DNA of 13,861 bases from Chloroflexia bacterium (lineage in GTDB: Bacteria; Chloroflexota; Chloroflexia; Thermomicrobiales; JALYUS01), in assembly GCA_025928215.1 (NCBI GenBank), contig JAICJW010000068.1:1-13861 (forward strand), read 5' to 3'. The notes beneath the pieces were generated by a model that made no database searches, had not been told where the DNA came from, and saw only the letters and a list, made by a program, of their open reading frames with translations. Below, one piece after another: positions 6,970 to 13,119 of this stretch; position 1 is the first letter of the stretch; every line of letters begins with the position of its first letter. The translations under genes and the position numbers were made by a program.

Positions 6970-7223
6970 TCAGAAGCGGTTCATCTTCGGATCGTTCGCG
7001 ATCATCGGTGGTGCTCCGGCATACATAACACATATCCCGTACATTTGGGTGATTCCCTATCAGAGCACACGGAATATGACTGGGCGTGGGCGGCGAATGC
7101 CCAGACCGCGACACCATAGGAGGTCAGCCGCGCGTTGTAACGGCCAGGACGGTGCGGGTCCTGCTCGATATATCGAGCGATTAAATCGGACTTATCTTGC
7201 TCAGTCCTATGTACCATTTCCAT
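6970..7223 (-). pseudogene. Frameshifted DUF433-like antitoxin-type protein
   Basis: From the ATG at 7223, with AAAGG 9 nt upstream, the frame reads MEMVHRTEQDKSDLIARYIEQD, then PHRPGRYNARLTSYGVAVWAF. In my recollection this is the N-terminus of a DUF433-related family found widely in Chloroflexota and cyanobacteria. After about residue 50 the frame loses the family pattern and stops at 7002 (73 residues). A different frame over the last 80 nt reads GITQMYG ... PPMIANDPKMNRF and stops at 6970, closer to the expected C-terminus (IxAN near the end). I infer a net one-base deletion or equivalent near 7050, plus divergence. The alternative is an intact 73-residue protein with an unrelated tail. 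It converges on the winged-helix gene with two bases between stops if the second frame is used. A weak TTGCTT-17-GATGAT promoter candidate lies at 7274-7246. Confidence 0.5.
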
Positions 7224-7291
7224 CGGGATAATCCTTTCAGGAGGAATCATCCGATGGCGGCATGTACAAAGCAATTTCTCCAAGTATGCTG

Positions 7292-8092
7292 CTACGATGT
7301 GGGCGTAATGCCCATCGCGGCGGCGACGAACTGGAGGGTGAAGCGGATTTCGCGATCCCAATAGAGCCAGTCATGGCCGCCGGGCTGCTCGCGGTAGAAG
7401 TGATGGACACCGAGGCGGGTCATCGTCCGGTGCAAGGCGCGGTTGGCGGCGAGCAGGTCAGGGTAGTCCGCGAGGCCGCAATCCAGCGTCAACATCGGTA
7501 ACCCGTCCGCCCCGTGTGCGCGGATCGCCTGTTCGATGACGTGCTGCGGATCGTACTCCTGCCGCGTCGGGCTGTTCGGCGGCCCGAGGACGGCACGGAA
7601 CTGCGGATCGTCACCCGCACTCATTCCCGCCCCGGTGAGAAGGCTGAACGCGCCGGAATGCGACGCGCTGGCGCAATACCGCGCCGGATGGCGCATGCCG
7701 CAGTCGAACGCGCCGAGGCCGCCCATCGAGAGGCCCGCGATCGCTCGCCCGCTCCGTTCGGCGCGCGTCCGCTCGGTCGCTTCGATCTGCGCGGGGAGAT
7801 CGGCGACAATGTAGTCCTCCCACCGCTCCCCATTCGCGCCATTGACATAGCAGGAATTCTCCCCCTCCGGGCAGACGATAATCAGTGGGAAGCGCGCGGC
7901 GTGGTCTGCCAGTTTCGTCCGCGCCGCCCATTCGGCGTGATTGCTCCATGCGCCATGCAGGAGATAGAGCACGGGATAGCGTCTGTCGCCGTCCGCGTCG
8001 TATCCGGCGGGGAGAAGAATCGTGTACGGCATCGTCCGGCCCAGGGCCGTGCTGGCGAATGTCCGCTCGTGGATCGTATGTGGCGCGGACAT
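7292..8092 (-). CDS. Esterase-D-type alpha/beta hydrolase
   Basis: This 266-residue protein of the putative esterase (PF00756-like) family includes S-formylglutathione hydrolase, mycolyltransferase-type and feruloyl-esterase-like enzymes. The fold starts with MPYTILLPAGYDADGDRRYPVLYLLHG. The nucleophile elbow is GLSMGG (Ser122), the acid is probably Asp209 in CGLADYPD, and the catalytic histidine is His240 in PGGHDW. Substrate is unknown; an acyl or formyl ester is likely. The start at 8092 is chosen for AAAGGAGG four nt upstream. The frame is open further to an ATG at 8242, itself 7 nt after GGAG, which would add 50 basic residues (MRRAWERLSP...). That longer form is a genuine alternative. 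No signal peptide appears in either form. The gene is divergent from the haloacid dehalogenase. Confidence 0.92.
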   Translation of the reverse strand: MSAPHTIHERTFASTALGRTMPYTILLPAGYDADGDRRYPVLYLLHGAWSNHAEWAARTKLADHAARFPLIIVCPEGENSCYVNGANGERWEDYIVADLPAQIEATERTRAERSGRAIAGLSMGGLGAFDCGMRHPARYCASASHSGAFSLLTGAGMSAGDDPQFRAVLGPPNSPTRQEYDPQHVIEQAIRAHGADGLPMLTLDCGLADYPDLLAANRALHRTMTRLGVHHFYREQPGGHDWLYWDREIRFTLQFVAAAMGITPTS

Positions 8093-8366
8093 CGCGCCTC
8101 CTTTCACTCTGCTGCGGAGATTCGTCGTCAACTGCGCGTAGCGGAGGGCGACGCCTCCCGACCAGCGCACCAGCCGCCGCCGGGTCGTCGGGGACAATCG
8201 CTCCCACGCCCGCCGCATCTGGATTTCGATTGAAACCGCCATCCCGTTGCTCCCGCCTCACCGCCGCGCTCGCGACGGCATCGTACGCGGCAGCGCGTGT
8301 TCCGTGCCACCAGCATGCGCCGACGCGGTAGACTGTGACACGATGACGATAGATACCATGGATCGC

Positions 8367-8425
8367 TCCCTCTCCATCGCCGCGCGACACTGAGACATTC
8401 CCGATCTTCAAGCGATGGAGAGGGA
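8367..8425. repeat. 14-bp inverted repeat in a divergent intergenic region
   Basis: TCCCTCTCCATCGC (8367-8380) and GCGATGGAGAGGGA (8412-8425) are perfect inverted copies separated by 31 nt. They lie in the 203 to 353 nt between the divergent hydrolase and dehalogenase genes. On each strand the downstream copy reads GCGATGGAGAGGGA and is purine-rich. It could be an operator or an RNA hairpin acting on both transcripts. Confidence 0.7.
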
Positions 8426-8445
8426 TTGGGGCTGAGGAGCAGCAC

Positions 8446-9132
8446 ATGGCGGCAATCGGGTTCGATGTTTATGGAACGCTCGTTGACCCGTTGGATATGG
8501 AGCGACATCTCCGCGCGCTGCTCGGCGGGCAGGCCGGGCCGTTCGCCGCGCGCTGGCGCGAGAAGCAACTGGAATATACCTTCCGGCGCGGCCTGATGCG
8601 AAACTATCTCCCCTTCGATCGCTGCACGGCGCAAGCGCTCCGCGCGACCATTCGGGCGCTCGGCGCGGAGATGAGCGAGGCGGATCAGGCACGACTGCTC
8701 GCGCAGTACCGGGAGTTGCCGCCGTTCCCCGATGCCCTTCCCAGCATTGCGCGGCTGAAAGCGGCGGGGCATACCGTCGTCGCTTTCTCGAATGGCGTCG
8801 AAGCGACGGTGCGGGCGCTGCTGGACCACGCCGGTATCCTCCCCGTGCTCGATGGGGTAATCAGTGTGGATGATCTACGGACATTCAAGCCCGATCCGGC
8901 AGTCTATATCTACCTGGCGCGCCGGGTGAATCAACCCATTGCGGAGACCTGGCTCGTGTCGGGCAACCCGTTCGACGTGATCGGCGCGAAAACGGTGGGC
9001 CTGCGGGCAGCCTGGGTGCGGCGAAATCCCGACGCCGTCTTCGATCCGTGGGGCATCGAGCCGGACTGCGTCGTGACGAATCTCGACGCATTCGCCGACC
9101 AAATGGCGGCGGATTTCGATATGTCCACCTGA
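8446..9132 (+). CDS. Haloacid dehalogenase type II (2-haloacid dehalogenase family)
   Basis: This 228-residue HAD-superfamily hydrolase is predicted to remove halide from short 2-haloalkanoic acids through an aspartyl-ester intermediate. Aligning by hand to the classical L-DEX enzyme with a shift of three residues, every catalytic position is present. These are Asp7 (FDVYGT), Thr11, Arg38, Ser115 (SNG), Lys148 and Tyr154 (KPDPAVY), Ser172, Asn174 and Asp177 (SGNPFDVIGA). Tyr9, Leu42 and Phe57 of the halide and substrate pocket also match. The pocket tryptophan is replaced by Phe176, which may alter substrate range. Length is typical. The ATG at 8446 follows GAGGAG by 6 nt. It stands alone and is divergent from the hydrolase. 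Many family members are annotated without a tested substrate, so activity on haloacids is a strong prediction, not proof. Confidence 0.93.
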   Translation: MAAIGFDVYGTLVDPLDMERHLRALLGGQAGPFAARWREKQLEYTFRRGLMRNYLPFDRCTAQALRATIRALGAEMSEADQARLLAQYRELPPFPDALPSIARLKAAGHTVVAFSNGVEATVRALLDHAGILPVLDGVISVDDLRTFKPDPAVYIYLARRVNQPIAETWLVSGNPFDVIGAKTVGLRAAWVRRNPDAVFDPWGIEPDCVVTNLDAFADQMAADFDMST

Positions 9133-9159
9133 GATCATTCGGTCAAACGGCGCGTCCGG

Positions 9160-9188
9160 TTGCGGAAAAGGTTGTGAAGGAGTATACT
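9160..9188 (+). promoter_or_regulatory. Candidate promoter of the DEAD-box helicase gene
   Basis: TTGCGG (9160-9165), a 17-nt spacer and TATACT (9183-9188, 5 of 6 to the consensus). Transcription from here would give an untranslated leader of about 250 nt. Confidence 0.4.
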
Positions 9189-9356
9189 TTCGATGGTTCG
9201 CGCGACATGCGCCGCGCGGTCCCGCCGCAGCACGCTCCCCTCGTATAGTGGGAACCCGCGGGGTTGCGGGTTCGATCATTTGTTGCACCGCGCAACGGCG
9301 AAGCATCGCTTCGTCCGTCTCTTGCGGTGTGCGATGCGGCAGGGGAGTAGTCGGCC

Positions 9357-9424
9357 GTCAGTAGTCAGTAGTCAGAAACGGGATCGTATCCTCTGACTAC
9401 TGACTACCGGTACTGACTACTGAC
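9357..9424. repeat. Heptamer tandem repeats arranged as an inverted repeat
   Basis: The left arm is GTCAGTAGTCAGTAGTCAGA (9357-9376), nearly three copies of GTCAGTA. The right side carries the reverse complement: TCTGACTACTGACTAC at 9392-9407 pairs perfectly over 16 bp with 9361-9376 around a 15-nt loop. A second block, TACTGACTACTGAC (9411-9424), can also pair with 9357-9370. Confidence 0.9.
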
Positions 9425-9447
9425 CGGGGCCGCGAAAGGAATTTTTG

Positions 9448-11364
9448 TTGTCATTTGCCACGATGCCGCTCGCCCCTCCGACGCGCGCGGCGCTCCAAAC
9501 GATGGGGATCATTGATCCCACCCCGATTCAGTCCCAATCTCTTCCCTTTCTCCTCGCTGGTCGTGACCTCGTTGGTCAGGCCCGCACCGGTTCCGGCAAG
9601 ACCCTCGCCTTCGCCATCCCGATGATCGAAAAGGCCGATGCCGCTATCCGCGCGGTGCAGGCGCTCGTCCTCGTGCCAACGCGCGAACTCGCGCAGCAGG
9701 TCGGCGAGGTCGTCGAGAAGTTGGGCCGCGCGAACGGCATCCGCTCGCTCTGCATCTTCGGCGGGCGGGCGATGGGGCCGCAGATTGCCGCCGTGAATAC
9801 CGGCCCGCAGGTGATTATCGGCACGCCGGGCCGCGTCCTCGATCTGCTCCGGCAGGGCGTCTTGAAACTGGATCGCGTCAATTACGTCATCCTCGATGAA
9901 GCGGACGAGATGCTCGATCGCGGCTTCGCGCCCGATGTCGAGCGTATTCTTGGCTTCGTCCCGCGCGAGCGGCAGACCGCGCTCTTCTCCGCGACGGTGC
10001 CTGAATGGGTGCAGGGGACGGCGGCGAAATATTTGCACGATCCCGCGATGGTGCAGATTGACACCCGTCCGGAAGATGTTCCGAAGATCGAGCATATCAT
10101 CTACGACGTGCCGGAGGGGCAGAAATTGCCTGTCCTCCGCGTGCTTCTCGATGGGCGAAACGACGAGAGCGTCCTCGTCTTCGGGCGGACAAAGCACGGC
10201 GTGAAGAAACTGGCGCGGCAACTGGAAGCGCTCGGCTATCCGGCCGCCGCCTTGCAGGGTAATCTCTCGCAGAACGCGCGGGACAAGGTGATGGCCGATT
10301 TCCGCAGTGGCAAGGTGCCGATCCTGCTGGCGACGAATGTCGCGGCGCGTGGCCTCGATGTCGAGAATATCGGTATGGTCATCAACTACGAACTGCCCGA
10401 GACGACCGAACTGCTCACCCACCGCGTTGGACGCACTGGGCGGATGGGGCGCGAGGGCGATGCCGTGACGCTGCTCATGCCGAGCGACGAGCCGAAATGG
10501 CGGCAACTTCAGCGCAGCCTGCGGGTGCGCATCCCGCGTAAGCCGTGGCAGGGAGAGTTGCCCGCCGTTCCTGCCGCCATCGAGGCATTCCCGCTCTATC
10601 CGAAGCGTGAGGAGCGGCGCACACGCGTCGAGCGCCCGATGCCCGTGTCCGGTGCCGCGCATCCCGTGCGCCAGCGCACCCCTGCCCCGGCGCCCTCCCG
10701 CCGCCCTGAGCGCGGGGAGCGCCTCGATCGGCCCGCCGCATCCCTGGACCGCGCGCGACTGCAACCGGAACGGATCGGATCGCGACCAACCGCGCCGCTC
10801 AACCCGGAACGCTATCGCTTCGTCGCTTCCCGCGATGGGGATGAACGGGTCGCGCGGACGGAGCATGGCGCCACCGAACGCGAGCCGACGACGACCACTG
10901 CCCCCGGATTCCTCCCGCCATCGTTGAGCACGCAGGTGGGGGCGCTCCTGTCGCGCTATCAGGAAACCGGCACCGTCGCCACACCGGTGGACGTGCCCCT
11001 CACCCGCCGCGCGCCGATGCGGACGCGCCGAGAGGAGCGTGGCGTCACCGAGGGCGAGAACGGCACGTCGCAGCCGGAAAGCCGGAGCGAGCGGGCGCGC
11101 ACCTTCGGTCGCGGACATGCCGCATCATCGGACGGCGCCTCCCCTGCGGGAGACGAAACGACCGGCATCATTACGAAAATCGTCAAGGCGCGCGGTTTCG
11201 GCTTCCTGCGGGATGACGCGGGCGTCGAGCGATTTTTCCATCGCAACGACGTGAGCGGCAACTTCGATAGCCTCGAAGTCTCCCAACCCGTTCGCTTTAC
11301 CCCTGACCCAACCGCCTCCGGCCCCCGGCCAATTGCCCGCGCGGTCGAACCTCTCGCATCGTAA
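9448..11364 (+). CDS. DEAD-box RNA helicase with C-terminal cold-shock domain
   Basis: This 638-residue ATP-dependent RNA helicase is predicted to unwind RNA structure. The core shows the Q motif (DPTPIQ), motif I ARTGSGKT (45-52), PTRELA (77-82), GG (105-106), TPGR (126-129), DEAD (150-153), SAT (181-183), ARGLDV (300-305) and HRVGRTGR (325-332). A disordered Arg/Pro/Glu-rich linker of about 200 residues follows (about 370-570), interrupted by one possible amphipathic helix, VGALLSRYQ (about 497-505). The C-terminus (573-638) is a cold-shock domain with RNP1-like GFGFL and RNP2-like RFFH, giving a second RNA-binding unit. The start is the TTG at 9448 (MSFATMPLAPP), 7 nt after AAAGGA, matching the family N-terminus; the TTG one codon earlier is too close. 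It is followed by a good terminator at 11394. A role in RNA remodelling or cold adaptation is inferred. Confidence 0.96.
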   Translation: MSFATMPLAPPTRAALQTMGIIDPTPIQSQSLPFLLAGRDLVGQARTGSGKTLAFAIPMIEKADAAIRAVQALVLVPTRELAQQVGEVVEKLGRANGIRSLCIFGGRAMGPQIAAVNTGPQVIIGTPGRVLDLLRQGVLKLDRVNYVILDEADEMLDRGFAPDVERILGFVPRERQTALFSATVPEWVQGTAAKYLHDPAMVQIDTRPEDVPKIEHIIYDVPEGQKLPVLRVLLDGRNDESVLVFGRTKHGVKKLARQLEALGYPAAALQGNLSQNARDKVMADFRSGKVPILLATNVAARGLDVENIGMVINYELPETTELLTHRVGRTGRMGREGDAVTLLMPSDEPKWRQLQRSLRVRIPRKPWQGELPAVPAAIEAFPLYPKREERRTRVERPMPVSGAAHPVRQRTPAPAPSRRPERGERLDRPAASLDRARLQPERIGSRPTAPLNPERYRFVASRDGDERVARTEHGATEREPTTTTAPGFLPPSLSTQVGALLSRYQETGTVATPVDVPLTRRAPMRTRREERGVTEGENGTSQPESRSERARTFGRGHAASSDGASPAGDETTGIITKIVKARGFGFLRDDAGVERFFHRNDVSGNFDSLEVSQPVRFTPDPTASGPRPIARAVEPLAS

Positions 11365-11373
11365 CGAAGCGAC

Positions 11374-11387
11374 GAGGACTGAGGACT
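11374..11387. repeat. Two tandem heptamers after the helicase gene
   Basis: GAGGACT occurs twice in tandem (11374-11380 and 11381-11387), ten bases after the helicase stop. It resembles in unit length and in the GACT core the heptamer block upstream of the gene. Two copies alone could be chance. Confidence 0.5.
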
Positions 11388-11393
11388 GCATGA

Positions 11394-11424
11394 GGGAGGT
11401 AGCCAATGCGCTGCCTCCCCTTTT
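11394..11424 (+). terminator. Intrinsic terminator of the helicase gene
   Basis: GGGAGGTAGC (11394-11403) pairs with GCTGCCTCCC (11410-11419), a 10-bp stem with one G-T pair and a 6-nt loop. It is followed by CTTTTG. It lies 30 nt after the helicase stop codon. Confidence 0.85.
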
Positions 11425-11491
11425 GTCCGGCATTTTCGCATCGGCACGGACGGCACGTCTTGTATACTGCCTGAAAAGAGAGGGATGTCGC

Positions 11492-11515
11492 CGTGTGGAA
11501 TGCATGCGCCACACG
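11492..11515 (+). other. Small hairpin in the intergenic region
   Basis: CGTGTGG (11492-11498) and CCACACG (11509-11515) form a perfect 7-bp stem with a 10-nt loop. It lies in the 256 nt between the helicase and the next gene. A TATACT (11463-11468) occurs upstream without a recognisable -35. It has no T-tract. A short RNA or leader element is possible but unsupported beyond the fold. Confidence 0.3.
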
Positions 11516-11620
11516 CGGAAGGGGAACGTGTCATCCGCTTCGGCCCTCCCGCGTCTATTGGCAGAATGCGCGCAGTTTGCTAATTAATACGTCGCGAACA
11601 ATGAAAGAGGAGGAGGCGCT

Positions 11621-12007
11621 ATGCAAACGACGAGTTCCCTGCACCCGACCCCACCAACAACGGAAGGCCCCGACCCCGCCGTCAGCACGGACGCGGAAGT
11701 CGGGGCGCTGACCCGCCTGCGACTCGGCACAAGCACCGTGCATGCCCTGATTGTCAACGACAAGCCGATCGTCGCGCTGTCGGAGGGCGCACTTTACGTG
11801 GACCCGCGCTACGCGCGCACGCTCACCTACGTCGTCGCGCGGGATACGGCGTATGTCGTCGGCACGATCGAGGTGAACAGCGTGGATATCGTCATTAGCC
11901 CGGACGGTATCACGATCTCCGGCATCGGCAAAATCGCCGGTGAGGAATTGACCGAACTGCGGCTGACGATTGACGAAAACGCGCGCGTGCAGATCGAGGC
12001 GTATTGA
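11621..12007 (+). CDS. Hypothetical protein, probably beta-rich
   Basis: This 128-residue protein has a Thr/Pro-rich, probably disordered N-terminus (about 1-28, TTSSLHPTPPTTEG). An ordered domain follows with alternating hydrophobic strands: TSTVHALIVNDKPIVALSEG, LTYVVARDTAYVVGTIEV, VDIVISPDGITISGIG and ELRLTIDENARVQIEAY. That suggests a compact beta-sandwich or barrel. No signal peptide, transmembrane helix or metal-binding motif is seen. The ATG at 11621 follows a repeated GAGGAGGAGG purine block, a strong ribosome site. Upstream, TTGGCA (11558-11563) precedes an AT-rich TAATTAATAC at 17 nt, a possible promoter. The next gene starts 93 nt downstream with its own promoter candidate. I do not recognise the family. 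Confidence 0.8.
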   Translation: MQTTSSLHPTPPTTEGPDPAVSTDAEVGALTRLRLGTSTVHALIVNDKPIVALSEGALYVDPRYARTLTYVVARDTAYVVGTIEVNSVDIVISPDGITISGIGKIAGEELTELRLTIDENARVQIEAY

Positions 12008-12032
12008 GCCAAGAGACGAAAGCGGGTACACT
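12004..12032 (+). promoter_or_regulatory. Candidate promoter of the membrane-anchored hypothetical gene
   Basis: TTGAGC (12004-12009), a 17-nt spacer and TACACT (12027-12032). It overlaps the stop codon of the preceding gene and lies about 70 nt before the ATG at 12101. Confidence 0.45.
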
Positions 12033-12100
12033 ATCGGGGTGGCGGGTCTTCAATCCGCACCGGCGGTGGGTGGCTGCACCTGTCATCACCGAGAAGCAGC

Positions 12101-12742
12101 ATGCGTACATCATCCTACCATCCCACACAAACATCCGGGCGCGAGTTCGTCCCGCCCATTCCGCGTGCCTCGAAAGGGCGCATCATGCGTCGGAGTGTCC
12201 GGCGATTCTTCGGCGGGATCGGGGCGGCGCTTCGGATCATCTTCAGCGGGCGGCCGCTGCTCGTCGTCTGCTTGCTGCTCCTTCTGCCGTTCACGGGCTG
12301 GCTACTCTCTGACCGGCTGTTTGCGCCCGCCTCCTCGACATCGTCCGGCGCGCAGGTCGGGGCGCGCCTGCCGGAGCCACCAGTTGCCCAACAGTATGTC
12401 ACGGCGGTGCAGAAGGGTGATGCCGACGCCGTCTGGAATACGTTCAGCGCAACAGAGAAAGCGCAACGGATCGCGCGCGGCGAGGATAAGACGATGCTCT
12501 CCCGCGTCCTGCAACTCGAACAGCAGGCGAAGATGACCTACACCGCCTTTCATTACGTCGGTAGTTACCCGGAACCAAGTGGCAGCGTGGCTGCATACTA
12601 TTTCTATGTCGGTGACACGGGCAGCGGGCAGCAAACGCGGAATCTGCCGCTCCTCTTCGCGGTGGATGCGCACGGTATGATCGTCGAGGTATCGGACAGC
12701 CTGTATGATGCCGCGCTTGCCCAACTGAAGGGTGGCCCGTGA
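12101..12742 (+). CDS. Membrane-anchored protein with NTF2-like outer domain
   Basis: This 213-residue protein has a cytoplasmic basic segment (about 14-50, RASKGRIMRRSVRRFF), one transmembrane helix (about 52-70, PLLVVCLLLLLPFTGWLL) and an Ala/Ser-rich spacer. The outer domain (about 90-213) opens PVAQQYVTAVQKGDADAVWNTFS, the usual first helices of SnoaL/NTF2-like folds. It continues with beta strands (MTYTAFHYVGSY, VAAYYFYVGD, LPLLFAVDAHGMIVEV). No enzyme motif is visible; such domains often bind ligands or partners. The start is uncertain. ATG 12101 has only a weak GAGAAG site, while ATG 12185 (MRRSVRRFFGG) follows AAAGG by about 8 nt and keeps the helix. I keep the longer form. The gene is followed by a hairpin at its stop codon. 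Confidence 0.82.
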   Translation: MRTSSYHPTQTSGREFVPPIPRASKGRIMRRSVRRFFGGIGAALRIIFSGRPLLVVCLLLLLPFTGWLLSDRLFAPASSTSSGAQVGARLPEPPVAQQYVTAVQKGDADAVWNTFSATEKAQRIARGEDKTMLSRVLQLEQQAKMTYTAFHYVGSYPEPSGSVAAYYFYVGDTGSGQQTRNLPLLFAVDAHGMIVEVSDSLYDAALAQLKGGP

Positions 12743-12762
12743 GGTCGGAATAGATCCGACTT
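12742..12762 (+). terminator. Weak hairpin at the stop codon
   Basis: AGGTCGGA (12742-12749) pairs with TCCGACTT (12755-12762), 8 bp including one G-T, around a 5-nt loop. It starts at the last base of the TGA. There is no T-tract, so termination efficiency is doubtful. Confidence 0.35.
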
Positions 12763-12824
12763 CGTGATGCCCGAAGGGTGACCTTCAAACCGTCTCAAAA
12801 CCCTGATCAGATACCATCACGGAC

Positions 12825-13103
12825 ATGAGAGACCTCACCGACGCCCAGTGGGTGATCCTCCAACCACTCATCCCACCCCGTAAGCGTGTTGGTCGTCCGC
12901 GTGCCGATGACCGCCCCACCCTCGACGCCATCCTCTTTGTCCTGCGCACCGGCTGCGCCTGGCGCGACTTACCGGAGAAGTACGGCGACGACGCCACCGC
13001 CCACCGCCGCCTGCAACGCTGGCAAGCCGAAGTCGCGTCCGCAGCAACTGATCGCGGACAGGGGGGACGACAGTCGGAAGCCGCGTCAGTCGCTGCGGCA
13101 GCG
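12825..13103 (+). pseudogene. Internally deleted IS5-type transposase remnant
   Basis: From 12825 the frame reads MRDLTDAQWVILQPLIPPRK, then RVGRPRADDR ... GCAWRDLPEKYG. This is the N-terminal domain of IS5-group (DUF4096-containing) transposases. The match ends near residue 68 (HRRLQRWQAE). In a different frame, about 13021-13100 reads KPKSRPQQLIADRGDDSRKP, then RQSLRQR. I recognise this as the part of the DDE domain around the second catalytic aspartate, usually ADKGYDSR with Leu or Phe four or five residues later. So roughly a third of the enzyme, including the first catalytic Asp, has been lost in an out-of-frame deletion near 13020-13035. Two substitutions (Tyr to Asp, Leu to Pro) mark further decay. 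The C-terminal end and terminal inverted repeats are not identified. The frame stays open to 13325 only by chance over the next gene. Confidence 0.8.
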
Positions 13104-13119
13104 CGTGTCTGTGCGATGG

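Larger units (their letters stand above)
9133..9447 (+). other. Structured non-coding leader region upstream of the helicase
   Basis: No credible gene lies in these 315 bases. A promoter candidate is at 9160-9188. Downstream are hairpins at 9252-9273 (GAACCCGC/GCGGGTTC, 8 bp, 6-nt loop), 9282-9296 (GTTGC/GCAAC) and 9299-9313 (CGAAGC/GCTTCG, 3-nt loop). An alternative pairing of GCATCGC (9303-9309) with GCGATGC (9331-9337) would break the last of these. Then come the heptamer repeats at 9357-9424. The 9252-9273 hairpin could instead terminate the dehalogenase transcript, though it is 120 nt past that stop and has only a weak T-run. Confidence 0.6.

Noticed and set aside
9266..9281. GCGGGTTCGATC, resembling a tRNA T-arm
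   Set aside because: The flanking bases do not form a T-stem in tRNA register; they pair instead as the 9252-9273 hairpin, and no acceptor, D or anticodon arms are present.
9357..9424. Could the repeats be a CRISPR array
   Set aside because: Units are 7 bp in direct tandem without spacers, and no cas gene is nearby.
9451..11118. A 555-codon open frame antisense to the helicase gene
   Set aside because: It is Arg/His/Ala-rich with no recognisable domain and lies opposite a gene with all helicase motifs; long antisense frames are expected in GC-rich coding DNA.
11493..11711. A 72-codon frame upstream and across the start of the beta-rich hypothetical gene
   Set aside because: No ribosome site, a Cys/Arg/Thr-rich random composition, and overlap with a gene that has a strong ribosome site.
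12770..12824. Left terminal inverted repeat of the insertion sequence, around CAAACCGTCTCAAAACCC
   Set aside because: It looks like an element end, but no inverted copy was found before 13220, so the boundary cannot be defined.
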